Notes: a model not told the origin generated them from the letters alone. Shown: positions 11,982 to 19,852, numbered from the stretch's first letter. The stretch is DNA of 32,485 bases from DATKCJ01 sp035513275 (GCA_035513275.1 DATKCJ010000061.1:1-32485); one strand, 5' to 3'. Numbers and translations are program-made.

Positions 11982-12061
11982 TCTGCGGCCCTGAAACGGA
12001 GGTGGACCGCGCCTCGCGAGTGAATGCAAGGGCCCAGCTCATACCAAGCGCCCGAATGTTC

Positions 12062-12230
12062 TAGACTCTGTCGTCGCGAGGTGCGCGACGTGTCCGCCGA
12101 AGCCTTGGCGAAGGAGGAAGCGCGCCGCGGCGATCCAGCCCCTCGACAGGCTCGGGGCCTTGAGCTTGTCGAAACGGCTGGATTGCTTCGTCGCCCGCCG
12201 GGCGGGCTCCTGCTCTCGCAATGACAGTCT
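12062..12230. repeat. MITE-like palindromic intergenic repeat
   Basis: A nested inverted-repeat structure between pyk and the next gene. The innermost pair TCGACAGGCTC (12143-12153) and GAGCTTGTCGA (12162-12172) match 10 of 11. The next pair GCGATCCAGCC (12130-12140) and GGCTGGATTGC (12176-12186) also match 10 of 11. The outer ends (about 12060-12080, GTCGTCGCGAG, and about 12214-12231, CTCGCAATGAC) are imperfect inverted repeats. The right end CTCGCAATGAC and the GATTGCTTCGTCGC segment resemble a GTCATTGCGAG...GAAGCAATCC repeat that I recall from many environmental bacterial genomes. It is not coding. Confidence 0.7.
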
Positions 12231-12251
12231 ATTTGTTAAGGGACGCTGGTA

Positions 12252-12851
12252 TCAACCGTCGCGGCCCTTGCCCTTGCCGTGGTCGTCGCGGCGATCCTTG
12301 CGATCATCTCGCCGGTCGTCGCGGCGGTCGCGGCGATCATCCCGCCTGTCATCGCGCCGGTCTACGCGATCATCCCTTCGGTCGTCGCGGCGATCGACCC
12401 GATTGTCGTGGCGGTCCTTGATCCGGACCCGTGAAAAATGAGCGCGCGGATAATACGTGACGACTTTCTCGTGGTAGATGTACGGCCGGTCGGACTGGAG
12501 TGTCAGTGACACGGAGCGCCCGAAGTCGATCCGAACGCTGTCCGGCAGACGCCTCCCCACGCGCCAGTTGCCGCCATCGAGGTAGAACCACGTCTTGTCC
12601 GAAGGTCGGAAATACACGTCGCCCTCCGGGTAGTAGTAATACGCGTAGTCGCGTCGATACCAGCGTCTCGCGGCCCACGGCGGCGGCCCCGACGGGCCGA
12701 CCGGCTCCACGATGATGATCTCGGGTGGCGGTGGCGGCAGAGCCCTGCCAAGACGAATCTCAGCCGCGATGCTAACATCAATTTCGGCCTGCGACGGAAC
12801 CGTGAAACACCCCGCGACGAACGCGATCACGAGAAGGAATCTGGATTTCAT
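12252..12851 (-). CDS. Exported protein with Arg/Asp repeat tail (possible lipoprotein)
   Basis: A 199-residue protein with a signal peptide. FVAGC at 11-15 fits a lipobox, so it may be a lipoprotein anchored at Cys15; cleavage after SQA (about residue 22) is the alternative. A proline run (PPPPPE, 39-44) leads to a central region rich in Tyr and Trp (DYAYYYYPEGDVYFRPSDKTWFYLDGG and following, about 68-110), resembling small envelope proteins of unknown function. Residues about 147-199 are almost entirely Arg and Asp in RRDDR/DDRVDRR/DDRRDRR units, ending KGKGRDG. The tail is made by a short DNA tandem repeat. It probably forms an extended, charge-balanced or helical segment; a role in binding polyanions or metal is speculation. 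No recognised neighbour partner. The ATG at 12851 has no clear Shine-Dalgarno. Confidence 0.75.
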   Translation of the reverse strand: MKSRFLLVIAFVAGCFTVPSQAEIDVSIAAEIRLGRALPPPPPEIIIVEPVGPSGPPPWAARRWYRRDYAYYYYPEGDVYFRPSDKTWFYLDGGNWRVGRRLPDSVRIDFGRSVSLTLQSDRPYIYHEKVVTYYPRAHFSRVRIKDRHDNRVDRRDDRRDDRVDRRDDRRDDRRDRRDDRRDDRKDRRDDHGKGKGRDG

Positions 12852-12963
12852 GCGATGACAGACCCCACAGATCCGCCCGCGGTTTCAATCGGCCCAGGGA
12901 AGTTCTGCAACTTCACTGAAACTTCACGGCAGGCGCCGGCGGGCAGGTTGAAGTCGAACGCGT

Positions 12964-13818
12964 TTAGCGCCTGCGCGAAGGACGCCGCATCGGCTCCATG
13001 ACGGTGTGGCTGAATCGACCATCGGTGAGGAAATGGATCGTTTCGCGAATCGCCCTTGCGTTGCGCATCATGAATGGATGCGTGGTCGGAACGACGATGT
13101 GGTCGGTCATGCCATCGAGCATGGTGCGCTCGACGGAGACTTTACTGTCGTCGCTCCCCGGGATCAGCACGCTTTCGACCGGATTGAGCGACCGGTTGCC
13201 AGCGATTATGCCGACGGGGAAGGCTGGTTTCCCCAGCGTGTTTGGAACAGAGTCGTCGTCGGTGCCGAGTTCGAGAGCCGCTGGACCCATGATGCCGTCG
13301 AACAATGGAAACTCTTCGAACACATCGATCGCCTCACTGCCCTGGTTCGGTGGACCGAGCATCACGACGCGGCCGACGTTATCGGCGGAGTGTCGCGAGA
13401 AGTAGCTGCGCACCAGGATGCCGCCCAGCGAGTGCGTGACGAAATGCACCTTTGTTGCTCCGTCCTCGAGGCACTTTTCGAGAGCAGGCCCGATCGTCTC
13501 CTCGCTGAGTTCCTCGATCGTCGCCGTGCGCGACGGGTAGTCGAGATTGAGGACGACGAATCCCGCCTCCTCGAGCGCCTCCTGCATCGGCATCATCGAT
13601 CGGCTCGAGCGCCACAACCCATGCACGAGTATCACGTGCTCGGCATCGGCTGCGACCGCTGCGGGCGCGAGGCCCGCAAGCAGTCCGATCAGCAGTGTGC
13701 CGCGGATCGCACGAGAGGGCCAGCCGTGCGCAGCGCGCCGGGGAGCCTGAGAATCTGGGTCGAATCTGCCTGCAGCCATGGTGTGTCGGGCTCGGGAAGC
13801 TAGTCCGCCGGATTGCAT
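12964..13818 (-). CDS. Exported alpha/beta hydrolase (lipase/PGAP1-like)
   Basis: A 284-residue alpha/beta hydrolase. The oxyanion strand VILVHGLWR (62-70), the nucleophile elbow THSLGGI with Ser130 and a late histidine in PTTHPFM (His247) are clear; Asp223 or Asp224 (GSDDSKV) may be the acid, though this assignment is a guess. GPPNQGSE (155-162) is typical of esterase/lipase relatives in the PGAP1/LipA-like group. A signal peptide is present (TLLIGLLAGLAPAAVAADA, 41-59), so it acts outside the cytosol. The ATG at 13818 sits inside a perfect hairpin (GCCGGAT-TGC-ATCCGGC, 13807-13823), so translation may start at the ATG of residue 14 (13779) instead. Neither start has a convincing Shine-Dalgarno. 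The substrate is probably an ester or lipid; not determinable. It ends with a basic RRPSRRR tail. Confidence 0.85.
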   Translation of the reverse strand: MQSGGLASRARHTMAAGRFDPDSQAPRRAAHGWPSRAIRGTLLIGLLAGLAPAAVAADAEHVILVHGLWRSSRSMMPMQEALEEAGFVVLNLDYPSRTATIEELSEETIGPALEKCLEDGATKVHFVTHSLGGILVRSYFSRHSADNVGRVVMLGPPNQGSEAIDVFEEFPLFDGIMGPAALELGTDDDSVPNTLGKPAFPVGIIAGNRSLNPVESVLIPGSDDSKVSVERTMLDGMTDHIVVPTTHPFMMRNARAIRETIHFLTDGRFSHTVMEPMRRPSRRR

Positions 13819-14120
13819 CCGGCAAGACGGCTATGCGACTCGTCTCCCACAATGCAGTTCCCTCTGCACCACCACGATCGTCCTGTTGCCTAAGTCCTCG
13901 GAGCGGAGCACTTCTCGGCGATCGCCCAGACGATGGAAATCGTTGGCAATCCCTATGCCTTAAGGGAATTAGCGATGCAGAGATGGGCAAGAGTCAGCTT
14001 TGCGATGCGGCGGTCCTTCCGGAATGAGCTACAAGGTCAATGTCTCCCACCATGACTGGAACTTCGCCAGCGCGCGTCCGCGGAAGGTGATGCGTTCCGG
14101 CGGATCGGCGCCGGGCACGA
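13819..14120. other. Intergenic region without recognised gene
   Basis: About 300 bases upstream of the hydrolase and downstream of the small acidic protein, both on the minus strand. Apart from the small hairpin that overlaps the hydrolase start, I find no recognisable gene, RNA or repeat. A short plus-strand reading frame starting MSYKVNVSHHDWNF near 14023 was considered and not called. Confidence 0.5.
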
Positions 14121-14531
14121 TCAAGCGATGGGTTTGTCGGGCTTTTTGGCGGCTCGGGCGGCTTGCACCATCTGATCGTGCGTAGCTTCGCCGACGCCTT
14201 CCTCGACAAGTTGAGCTGCCACGCTCCGACCCTCGGCGTCCTCATCTTCACTCCCTGATTCCGGCGCTTGATGCCCCGTCGATCCGGGAACCGGATTCCA
14301 ACGGGCGGCCTCGGGTGCGGACTGGAGCAGAGCGGTTTTCGGTCTGATGGTTGGCCCGCCGGTCAACTCGCGTTCGGCCTGGTCCAATTCGGACTGGGTG
14401 ACTTCGCTTGCGGGATGGCCGTTGATCAGTCCGATTTCGGTGGCGCGATCGCGGATCATCTTGCGGCTGACTGCGCCGATACCAACGCCGCTTTCGGTCA
14501 AGACGCCATGGTTGAGGGGGTTTGTTTCCAT
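14121..14531 (-). CDS. Small acidic protein of unknown function
   Basis: A 136-residue soluble protein. I do not recognise a named family with certainty. The segment ATEIGLINGHPASEVTQSELDQAERELTG (about 31-59) has the look of small stress-associated or DUF2934-like proteins, in which a short residue, an AxxxxxxxG and a Q/SELDQAxREL helix recur. The middle is low-complexity and acidic (SGSEDEDAEGR) and the C-terminus is a helix (QLVEEGVGEATHDQMVQAARAAKK) ending in KPDKPIA. No signal peptide or membrane segment. A GGAG lies 9 nt before the ATG at 14531, which supports this start. It is followed on the same strand by the lipase-like gene after about 300 bp. Confidence 0.6.
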   Translation of the reverse strand: METNPLNHGVLTESGVGIGAVSRKMIRDRATEIGLINGHPASEVTQSELDQAERELTGGPTIRPKTALLQSAPEAARWNPVPGSTGHQAPESGSEDEDAEGRSVAAQLVEEGVGEATHDQMVQAARAAKKPDKPIA

Positions 14532-14822
14532 GACGGTCAGCTCCGGGAAGAACTGATGGCAGCGGATCTGGCAGGGGATTTGCTTTTCATAATGGCGGGT
14601 TGGAGCAGCGGAAGTGCGCTCGATACAACCGATATCGTGGACTGATAAGCCGTGCCGCGCTATGGGGCGTTACCCTTGCGCTCGCGTCAGGCGCGGAGGC
14701 GTTGGCATCGAGGACTACGGCAATGGTGCTGCCTTCGTCGAACACGACCGCAATACGCCACTGCGCAGACAAAAACATCGGGCCTTAGCGAACGAAGCCC
14801 CGATCATTCGGACCTATCTGCG
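14532..14822. other. Intergenic region without recognised gene
   Basis: About 290 bases between two minus-strand genes. A 63-residue minus-strand frame (14587-14778) has no recognisable features. I see no terminator, RNA gene or repeat here. Confidence 0.45.
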
Positions 14823-15482
14823 TCACTGGCCGGTCACAAGCTCGGTGCCTGCACCCGATGTGGCCTCGGCTTTGGCGGCGGCATCGACGAAGGCTTGGTA
14901 ATCCTCGAGCAAGTTGTCGCGCTTCGAGGCGACCTGTTCGGACTTCACGCGCTGGATCTCCCGGATCGAGGAGGCAAGCTCTGCCTCGGCCTTTCTCACG
15001 TTGCCCACCAGATCGTTGATCCGCTCGCGTGCGGCGCCGCGGCTCTCGGCAGCCATCGTGCGCAGTTTGTCTAAGATGCCGGAGACTTCTTCGCGGGTCG
15101 CATTGACGCGCTTGATGACTGCATCGCGCGTCGTGGCGGTGATCTCGCGAATCGCGACCTGCGTCCCGGCGGTGCCCGCCGAGACGGCGATGCCCCTGCT
15201 CTGGCTCGCCCCAGCGCGGCCGTCAGCCGCTTCCGCGGATGCGTCGACTTCCTTGGCTGCCTTGGCGCGGGCTTCGACATCGCGCTGTGTCCGTGCGACC
15301 TCCGCAGCAGCAGCGGTCTCCACACCCTTGCCCGCATCTGCGGTGTCGTTCTGCGCAGTCGCACCGGAAGTCGCCGGCGCCACGGTGTCGACATTTCCGC
15401 CCGCCTTGGCGGAAACAAAGTTCGTCGCGCACGTCGCAACGATCGCAGCAATGGCAATTCGAGATCCGAATGTCTTTTTCAT
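14823..15482 (-). CDS. Exported Ala-rich coiled-coil protein
   Basis: A 219-residue protein starting at the ATG at 15482 (MKKTFGSRIAIAAIVATCATNFVSA), which gives a classical signal peptide cleaved near residue 25. The frame is open for another 54 codons upstream, but those lack secretion character. The mature protein is Ala/Glu/Lys/Arg-rich. An AEVARTQRDVEARAKAAKEV stretch and a C-terminal half with long heptad-like helices (INDLVGNVRKAEAELASSIREIQRVKSEQVASKRDNLLEDY, described by position about 150-195) suggest coiled coil. It ends GAGTELVTGQ. No family recognised; an envelope structural or lipoprotein-like stabilising role is inference only. Divergent from the DUF1428 gene across a 384-bp gap. 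Confidence 0.7.
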   Translation of the reverse strand: MKKTFGSRIAIAAIVATCATNFVSAKAGGNVDTVAPATSGATAQNDTADAGKGVETAAAAEVARTQRDVEARAKAAKEVDASAEAADGRAGASQSRGIAVSAGTAGTQVAIREITATTRDAVIKRVNATREEVSGILDKLRTMAAESRGAARERINDLVGNVRKAEAELASSIREIQRVKSEQVASKRDNLLEDYQAFVDAAAKAEATSGAGTELVTGQ

Positions 15483-15866
15483 GGTCGTGATTTGGGTATT
15501 GGGTTGGGTGCCCCCGGCGCAGTGGCTGCGAATGGAGACCATTGGAGTAGACTGTCGGATCTCACTGGAGTTTCGCCGAATCGCGCCGCAAGTCTCCAAC
15601 GTGTTGCCGTTCAGACAGGAAAATTTCTCAAGCAAGAGAATCACCTAGGAGAAATCCCCATCGCCTCGTGAGGCGAAGGCTAACACCTCTGCGTATGCTT
15701 GATTCAGGTTGATGCAGCCTTGCCTCGCAACAAAGCGGTCACGCGAGCGCGCACACGGGTGCGCATGAAGAATTTTCCCTCAAGGAGGTTGTGCACGCAC
15801 GCGAACTGCGTAGCTTCGCGACTTCGCGTCATGCATGGCGCGTTTCAACCTCAACCCCAGAAGACC
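15483..15866. other. Divergent intergenic region with a perfect hairpin
   Basis: This 384-bp gap separates the divergent coiled-coil and DUF1428 genes and should hold both promoters; I cannot place -10/-35 elements with confidence. A perfect inverted repeat TCGCCTC-GT-GAGGCGA lies at 15661-15676. A strong Shine-Dalgarno-like AAGGAGG at 15782-15788 has no suitably spaced in-frame start. Confidence 0.55.
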
Positions 15867-16232
15867 ATGCCTCGCTACGTTGACGGATTCGTGATTCCCG
15901 TTCGCAAGACCAAGCTCGCGGCCTATCGAGTCATGGCCGCGAAAGCGGGCAAGATTTGGAAGGAACACGGCGCGCTCGAGTTCATCGAGTCCGTCGGCGA
16001 TGACTTCAAGATTGAGGGGATTGTGATGACCTTCCCGAAGCTCGCCAAACTGAAGGCAGGCGAGACCGCGCTGTTTTCGTTCATCATCTACAACTCTCGC
16101 AAGCACCGCGACTCGGTGAACAAGAAGGTCATGGCCGATCCGCGCATCCACGCGATGATGGATCCAAAGGATTCGCCGTTCGACATGAAGCGCATGGCCT
16201 ACGGTGGCTTCAAGGCGATCGTCGACCTCTAG
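15867..16232 (+). CDS. DUF1428 family protein (YbaA-like)
   Basis: A 121-residue small cytosolic protein of the DUF1428 family, which has a ferredoxin-like dimeric alpha/beta-barrel fold. Family landmarks are MPRYVDGFVIPV at the start, AAYRVMAAKAGKIWKEHGALEFIES (about 18-42), ALFSFIIYNSRKHRDSVNKKVMADPRI (about 68-94), and the terminal PFDMKRMAYGGFKAIV. The E. coli relative YbaA has the same length and the same PFDxKRMxYGGF ending. Biochemical function is unknown. I chose the ATG at 15867 because it places the conserved YVDGF at the N-terminus; the frame is open to a TTG at 15699, but the extra residues look non-protein. An AGAAG precedes the ATG by a few bases. Confidence 0.9.
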   Translation: MPRYVDGFVIPVRKTKLAAYRVMAAKAGKIWKEHGALEFIESVGDDFKIEGIVMTFPKLAKLKAGETALFSFIIYNSRKHRDSVNKKVMADPRIHAMMDPKDSPFDMKRMAYGGFKAIVDL

Positions 16233-16493
16233 GAGTTAGTCGGGTCTGGTGAATATCTTGAACGAGATTTTGGAGGCACTCTCCTTCGGGCGGCACCCGC
16301 TTGCGACAATCCCCTCGACCGCACTTTGTGCCCGAAATGAAGGATCGTCGATGAGCGCTTGTGTCCGGGCTGACTGCGGCGTGATTGACAGGTCGAGAGA
16401 GCAGATTGGCGAAACGGATTGCCATCCCGCGGCGTCTCCCAAGCTTGGACGGGCTCTACCCGTTTCCCAACAACACCAACCCCTGATCAACCA

Positions 16494-16880
16494 ATGAAGA
16501 GACTGATAGCATCCATCCTCACCGCCGTAGTCGTTTCGCTCGGCGCCGTCACGACGTCAGCCGAAACCGCTCCGTCGTCCGTCATCCACGTCGTCACCGT
16601 CGGCTGGAAGGAAGGCACGACCCCCGAGCAAATCCAGGCCGCGCTCGACGGCGTGAAGGCGCTCCCCGCGGCATTTCCCGGAATCACCCGCGTCTGGGTG
16701 AAGTCCTTCAAAGTGCAGAACCCGTCCGGCACCGAGGTGAAGCGCACGCACGCGTTCGTGATGGAGTTCAAGGACGCGCAAGCGCTCAAGGACTACGCTG
16801 ACAGCGACGCGCAGAAGAAGTGGTATGAAGTTTACGTTCCGATCCGCGGACAAAGCTCCAGCTACGATATCACCAACTGA
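16494..16880 (+). CDS. Exported Dabb (stress-responsive A/B barrel) domain protein
   Basis: A 128-residue protein with a signal peptide (MKRLIASILTAVVVSLGAVTTSAE, cleavage near residue 23). The rest is a Dabb domain: VIHVVTVGWKEGTTPEQIQAALDGVKAL, an ITRVWVKSF strand, THAFVMEFKDAQALKDYADSDAQKKW and the end VYVPIRGQSSSYDITN. Dabb domains form dimeric alpha/beta barrels related to DUF1428 and NIPSNAP folds. Function is unknown; export to the periplasm is unusual for the fold but the leader is convincing. The chosen ATG at 16494 gives the leader; an in-frame TTG at 16419 would not. A strong intrinsic terminator follows within 26 bp, so the gene ends its transcript here. Confidence 0.88.
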   Translation: MKRLIASILTAVVVSLGAVTTSAETAPSSVIHVVTVGWKEGTTPEQIQAALDGVKALPAAFPGITRVWVKSFKVQNPSGTEVKRTHAFVMEFKDAQALKDYADSDAQKKWYEVYVPIRGQSSSYDITN

Positions 16881-16905
16881 GCAGCGCTTCCCGCCCTACT
16901 CTCGA

Positions 16906-16931
16906 GGCCGCCCACGGGCGGCCTTTTTTTT
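16906..16931 (+). terminator. Intrinsic terminator after the Dabb gene
   Basis: A perfect 8-bp GC stem, GGCCGCCC (16906-16913) and GGGCGGCC (16916-16923), with a 2-base loop, followed at once by eight T residues (16924-16931). It serves the plus strand; the minus strand has no T run after the stem. It sits between convergent genes. Confidence 0.92.
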
Positions 16932-16942
16932 GCACGTTCCGG

Positions 16943-18106
16943 TCAGGAACGCGCGCCGGCCGCGAATCCACCGGGTCTCTCGCGCCAACGATATCGCCCT
17001 ACCCACGGGTTGGGTTTTCGCTCCACGACGTCCGCAATGATTCCGCCAAGAATCGGCGTGAACTTCAATCCGTGCCCCGAGTCGCCGGCTGCGACGATGA
17101 GGCCGGAATGCTGCGGGTCGTGATCGATCCAGAACGCGTAGTCGAACGTATCGCAATAGAGGCAGACTCGCGTCGCGACGACCGGCGCGTCGGCGAGCGA
17201 GGGAAATGTCTCGCTCAGAAACGCGCGGTAGCGCGCCTCCTCGCCTTCGGGCATCGCGCGCGCATCGTTCGCACTCACACGGCGCCCGGGTCCGTGGTCC
17301 GCCACCTTTACGATTCCGTCGGCATTCGCGGGAAATCCATACCATCCGGAGCTTCCGATCTCGGCGAACCAGACGGGAAACTCCGGCGGCGTGAACGGCT
17401 GCGGTTCGCGCGGTTTGAAGTGGAACACCGATTGCGCAGTTGCCCACATCATGTCCCGCAGATGCGGGAGCAGCACCGGCGTCCACGCTCCCGCGGCGAC
17501 GAGCACCTGGTCGGCGAGCCAGCGGACGCCGTCACCTGACTCGATGCCAACGCAGCGTGCTCCATCGAACAACGGCCGCGGAGCGGCGACGCTCTCGACG
17601 ACTTTCACTCCTGCCGCGCGAGCCTCGATCGCGAGCCTTACGATCACACGCCCGCTCTCGACCCAGCCTGCCTTCGGATTGAGGTATCCATCATTGAAGC
17701 GGCGGGCATCCCATACGGGGTGCTTCTCGCGAAGCGTCTCCCGCGAGATGCGCTGGAGCGTGTGGCCGCGCGCGGAGAGCAGCGCGAAGCTGTCGCCCTC
17801 GAACGTTCCAGGTCGCAGCAGTGCGCGCGAGATGACGAGGAGCCCGTCCTCGTGGAAGAGCGTCTCGCCCCACTTCGAGTTCCGCTCCCTCCACACCGCG
17901 ATCGCCGCTTCGCCCATTGCGGTGTGTTGCTCGTCGGCGCCATAATCCATCCGCACGACCTTGCTGATGTCGGTCGAAGCGGCGTCCGGATGCGGAATCC
18001 GTCCTTGGTCGACCAACGTGACCTCCCAGCCGCGCGCGCGCAGTTCAAGCGCCGCGGTGAGGCCGAAGCAACCACCTCCGAGGACGAGGATCGAGGAACG
18101 TGTCAC
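16943..18106 (-). CDS. FAD-dependent amine oxidase (sarcosine/fructosyl-amino-acid oxidase-like)
   Basis: A 387-residue DAO-family flavoprotein. The N-terminal Rossmann motif is ILVLGGGCFGLTAALELRARG (6-26), closing with VTLVDQG. VLVAAGAW (about 201-208) is the second FAD-binding strand. Near the C-terminus RVCLYCDTFDYAFWIDHDP (313-331) and AAGDSGHGLKFTPILGG (339-355) match the monomeric sarcosine oxidase/fructosyl-amino-acid oxidase family, in which the cysteine of this region (Cys315 here) carries covalent FAD. The likely reaction is oxidative deamination or demethylation of an N-alkyl amino acid, giving hydrogen peroxide; the substrate is unknown. No signal peptide. It starts with GTG at 18106, only 6 nt after the cysK stop, so the two are co-transcribed and probably coupled. 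Convergent with the Dabb gene. Confidence 0.85.
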   Translation of the reverse strand: MTRSSILVLGGGCFGLTAALELRARGWEVTLVDQGRIPHPDAASTDISKVVRMDYGADEQHTAMGEAAIAVWRERNSKWGETLFHEDGLLVISRALLRPGTFEGDSFALLSARGHTLQRISRETLREKHPVWDARRFNDGYLNPKAGWVESGRVIVRLAIEARAAGVKVVESVAAPRPLFDGARCVGIESGDGVRWLADQVLVAAGAWTPVLLPHLRDMMWATAQSVFHFKPREPQPFTPPEFPVWFAEIGSSGWYGFPANADGIVKVADHGPGRRVSANDARAMPEGEEARYRAFLSETFPSLADAPVVATRVCLYCDTFDYAFWIDHDPQHSGLIVAAGDSGHGLKFTPILGGIIADVVERKPNPWVGRYRWRERPGGFAAGARS

Positions 18107-18112
18107 ACGGCC

Positions 18113-19183
18113 CTACATCTGCGCAATCGGCGTCGACTTCGAAAGGGCCTTCTCCTCATCGGTCATGTCCTCGACGATGCCCTCAAAGAGCGGCGACGAA
18201 AGGTAGCGCTCGCTCGTGTCGGGCAGCATGCAGAGGATCGTGGAACCAGGCGCTGCATTCTCAGCGACCTTCACGGCCACGCCGAACGTCGCGCCGCCGG
18301 AGATGCCGGTCATGATTCCTTCCTTCAGCGCGAGTTTCTTCGCCCACTGGATCGCATCGGGTCCCGAGATCGCCGTGAGTTCATCGAAATATTTCCCATC
18401 GATCGCCTCCTGAAGAACGTAGGGAATGATATCGGGCACCCAGCCTTGGATCGGGTGCGGCTGCCAGGAGCCGTGGCCGACTGTCGGCGTGTGGTCGGCC
18501 TCGCGCTGCTGCGAGATCCCGCTCGCGACAAGTGCGGCGCTTGCGGGCTCGGCCAGGATGATCTTCGTGTTTGGCATCTCCTTCCGGAAGATGCGGCCCA
18601 CGCCGGAGATCGTGCCGCCCGTGCCGTAGCCGGTGACAAAGTAGTCGAGCTTGCGGCCCTTGAAGTCCGCAATGATTTCGCGGGCGGTGGTGTTCGCGTG
18701 GATCGTGGCGTTGTCCGCGGTCTCGAACTGGCTCGCGAGAAACCAGCCGTTTGCGGCGGCAAGTTCCTGGGCCTTCTTGATCATCCCGAATCCCTTCAAC
18801 GCGCGCGGCGTGAGCACCACCTTCGCGCCGAGGAAGCGCATAAGCTTTCGGCGCTCGATCGAAAAACTGTCCGCCATCGTGATCACGAGCGGGTGGCCCA
18901 TCGCGGCGCACACCATCGCGAGGCCGATGCCCGTGTTGCCACTGGTCGCCTCGACGACGGTCTGGCCGGGCTTCAGGTCGCCGCGATTCCGCGCTTCCTC
19001 GATGATACTGATCGCAAGCCGGTCCTTCACGGACGCGGCCGGATTGAAGAACTCTGCCTTGGCGTAGAGTTCCACGTGTGCGGGCGCGAGGTTGTTTATG
19101 CGGATGCAAGGCGTGTCGCCGATCGTCTCGACGACGCTGCTGTAGAGGCGGCCGCGGCCTGATGTGGTGCGTGATGAGCTCAT
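18113..19183 (-). CDS. cysK: Cysteine synthase (O-acetylserine sulfhydrylase)
   Basis: A pyridoxal-phosphate enzyme making cysteine from O-acetylserine and sulfide. 356 residues from the ATG at 19183; a GGAG in ATGGAGACCACACG lies about 9 nt upstream, supporting this start over the further upstream TTG. The PLP lysine is in NPAASVKDRLA (about Lys53), the substrate loop is EATSGNTGIGLAM (79-91), and the phosphate-binding loop is GYGTGGTISGVG (185-196). The serine contacting the PLP ring nitrogen is plausibly in PDTSERY. The protein is about 40 residues longer than a typical CysK, mostly in a mid-C-terminal region (GHGSWQPHPIQGWVPD) and the tail; cystathionine beta-synthase-like or O-phosphoserine variants cannot be excluded. 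It is followed after 6 nt by the FAD oxidase gene. Confidence 0.88.
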   Translation of the reverse strand: MSSSRTTSGRGRLYSSVVETIGDTPCIRINNLAPAHVELYAKAEFFNPAASVKDRLAISIIEEARNRGDLKPGQTVVEATSGNTGIGLAMVCAAMGHPLVITMADSFSIERRKLMRFLGAKVVLTPRALKGFGMIKKAQELAAANGWFLASQFETADNATIHANTTAREIIADFKGRKLDYFVTGYGTGGTISGVGRIFRKEMPNTKIILAEPASAALVASGISQQREADHTPTVGHGSWQPHPIQGWVPDIIPYVLQEAIDGKYFDELTAISGPDAIQWAKKLALKEGIMTGISGGATFGVAVKVAENAAPGSTILCMLPDTSERYLSSPLFEGIVEDMTDEEKALSKSTPIAQM

Positions 19184-19300
19184 CGTGTGGTCTCCATGGT
19201 GTCTAGGGTGTGAAGATCCGGCCGGTGGCAAATTCTCCGGCCAAAATAGGGACGCCAAGGTAAGGCGAACTTTCGATTCCCGTCACCCCTGATTTTTCCG

Positions 19301-19325
19301 GTCACAAATGGGCGAGTTCAACGAA
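19301..19325 (+). promoter_or_regulatory. Putative ECF sigma promoter (GTCAC-N16-CGAA)
   Basis: GTCAC at 19301-19305 and CGAA at 19322-19325 are spaced by exactly 16 bases, upstream of the secreted-protein ATG at 19391. The Caulobacter SigF (NrsF-controlled) promoter is of the GTAACC-N16-CGAA type as I recall it; this is one base off in the -35 region. The match is weak evidence on its own and rests on the neighbouring ECF sigma/NrsF pair. Confidence 0.3.
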
Positions 19326-19390
19326 TTACATGGCGAACGGGTTGTCCGCCCACGAGGACGCCCACCCTGCAACCACCATCCTGTGACACC

Positions 19391-19852
19391 ATGAAGACAA
19401 GATTCCGAATCGGATTGTTCGCACTCGCAGCACTCGCCTACGCGACGCCGTCGTTCGCGCTCCCGGGCAAGCCGGGATTCGCCGCCAGCCTTTGGGGCGA
19501 CGGCAGGCTTTGGAGTTCCAAGGCCACCGCGATCCTCCCGGCGCCGACAGAAAAGAATCTCCACTCTTACGATATGCTGTTTGTCATCATCAACAGCAAC
19601 GCCGACGGCGGCCAGTTCCCGGTTGCGGAGGCTGCCCCCGGAAATCCCGACTTCAACAGTGGCCGCTGGTTTGTGCACACTGCATGGTGGACCGAGCAGG
19701 GTCTCGCCTGGTATGGCACGGTGCCCGTTATCACTTCCTACGCGGAACTGCTCGAGGAGGTCATCATCGGAAACATGGCATTCGCGCCGGGCTCTCCCGC
19801 GGGCGGACCCCCGCCCTACTTCCAGTGCCCGATGCTGCCGGTGAAGAACTAG
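19391..19852 (+). CDS. Small secreted protein of unknown function
   Basis: A 153-residue protein with a classical signal peptide (MKTRFRIGLFALAALAYATPSFA, cleaved near residue 23). The mature part is compact and aromatic-rich, with a KNLHSYDMLFVIINSNADGG stretch, FVHTAWWTEQGLAW and a C-terminal GPPPYFQCPMLPVKN that holds the only cysteine. I do not recognise a family. It is immediately upstream of an ECF sigma/NrsF pair on the same strand and separated from it by a hairpin at 19879-19906. It could be a target of that sigma factor, as small secreted proteins often are beside such pairs; this is inference. Confidence 0.75.
   Translation: MKTRFRIGLFALAALAYATPSFALPGKPGFAASLWGDGRLWSSKATAILPAPTEKNLHSYDMLFVIINSNADGGQFPVAEAAPGNPDFNSGRWFVHTAWWTEQGLAWYGTVPVITSYAELLEEVIIGNMAFAPGSPAGGPPPYFQCPMLPVKN

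Noticed and set aside
14000..14185. Short plus-strand frame beginning MSYKVNVSHHDWNF near 14023
   Set aside because: It has no recognised family, no ribosome-binding site and overlaps the minus-strand small acidic gene.
15661..15676. Perfect hairpin TCGCCTC-GT-GAGGCGA as a terminator
   Set aside because: It lies between divergent genes, so no transcript would end there, and no T run follows.
17720..19162. A 480-codon plus-strand frame opposite cysK and the FAD oxidase
   Set aside because: It spans two well-supported minus-strand genes and shows no recognisable domain.
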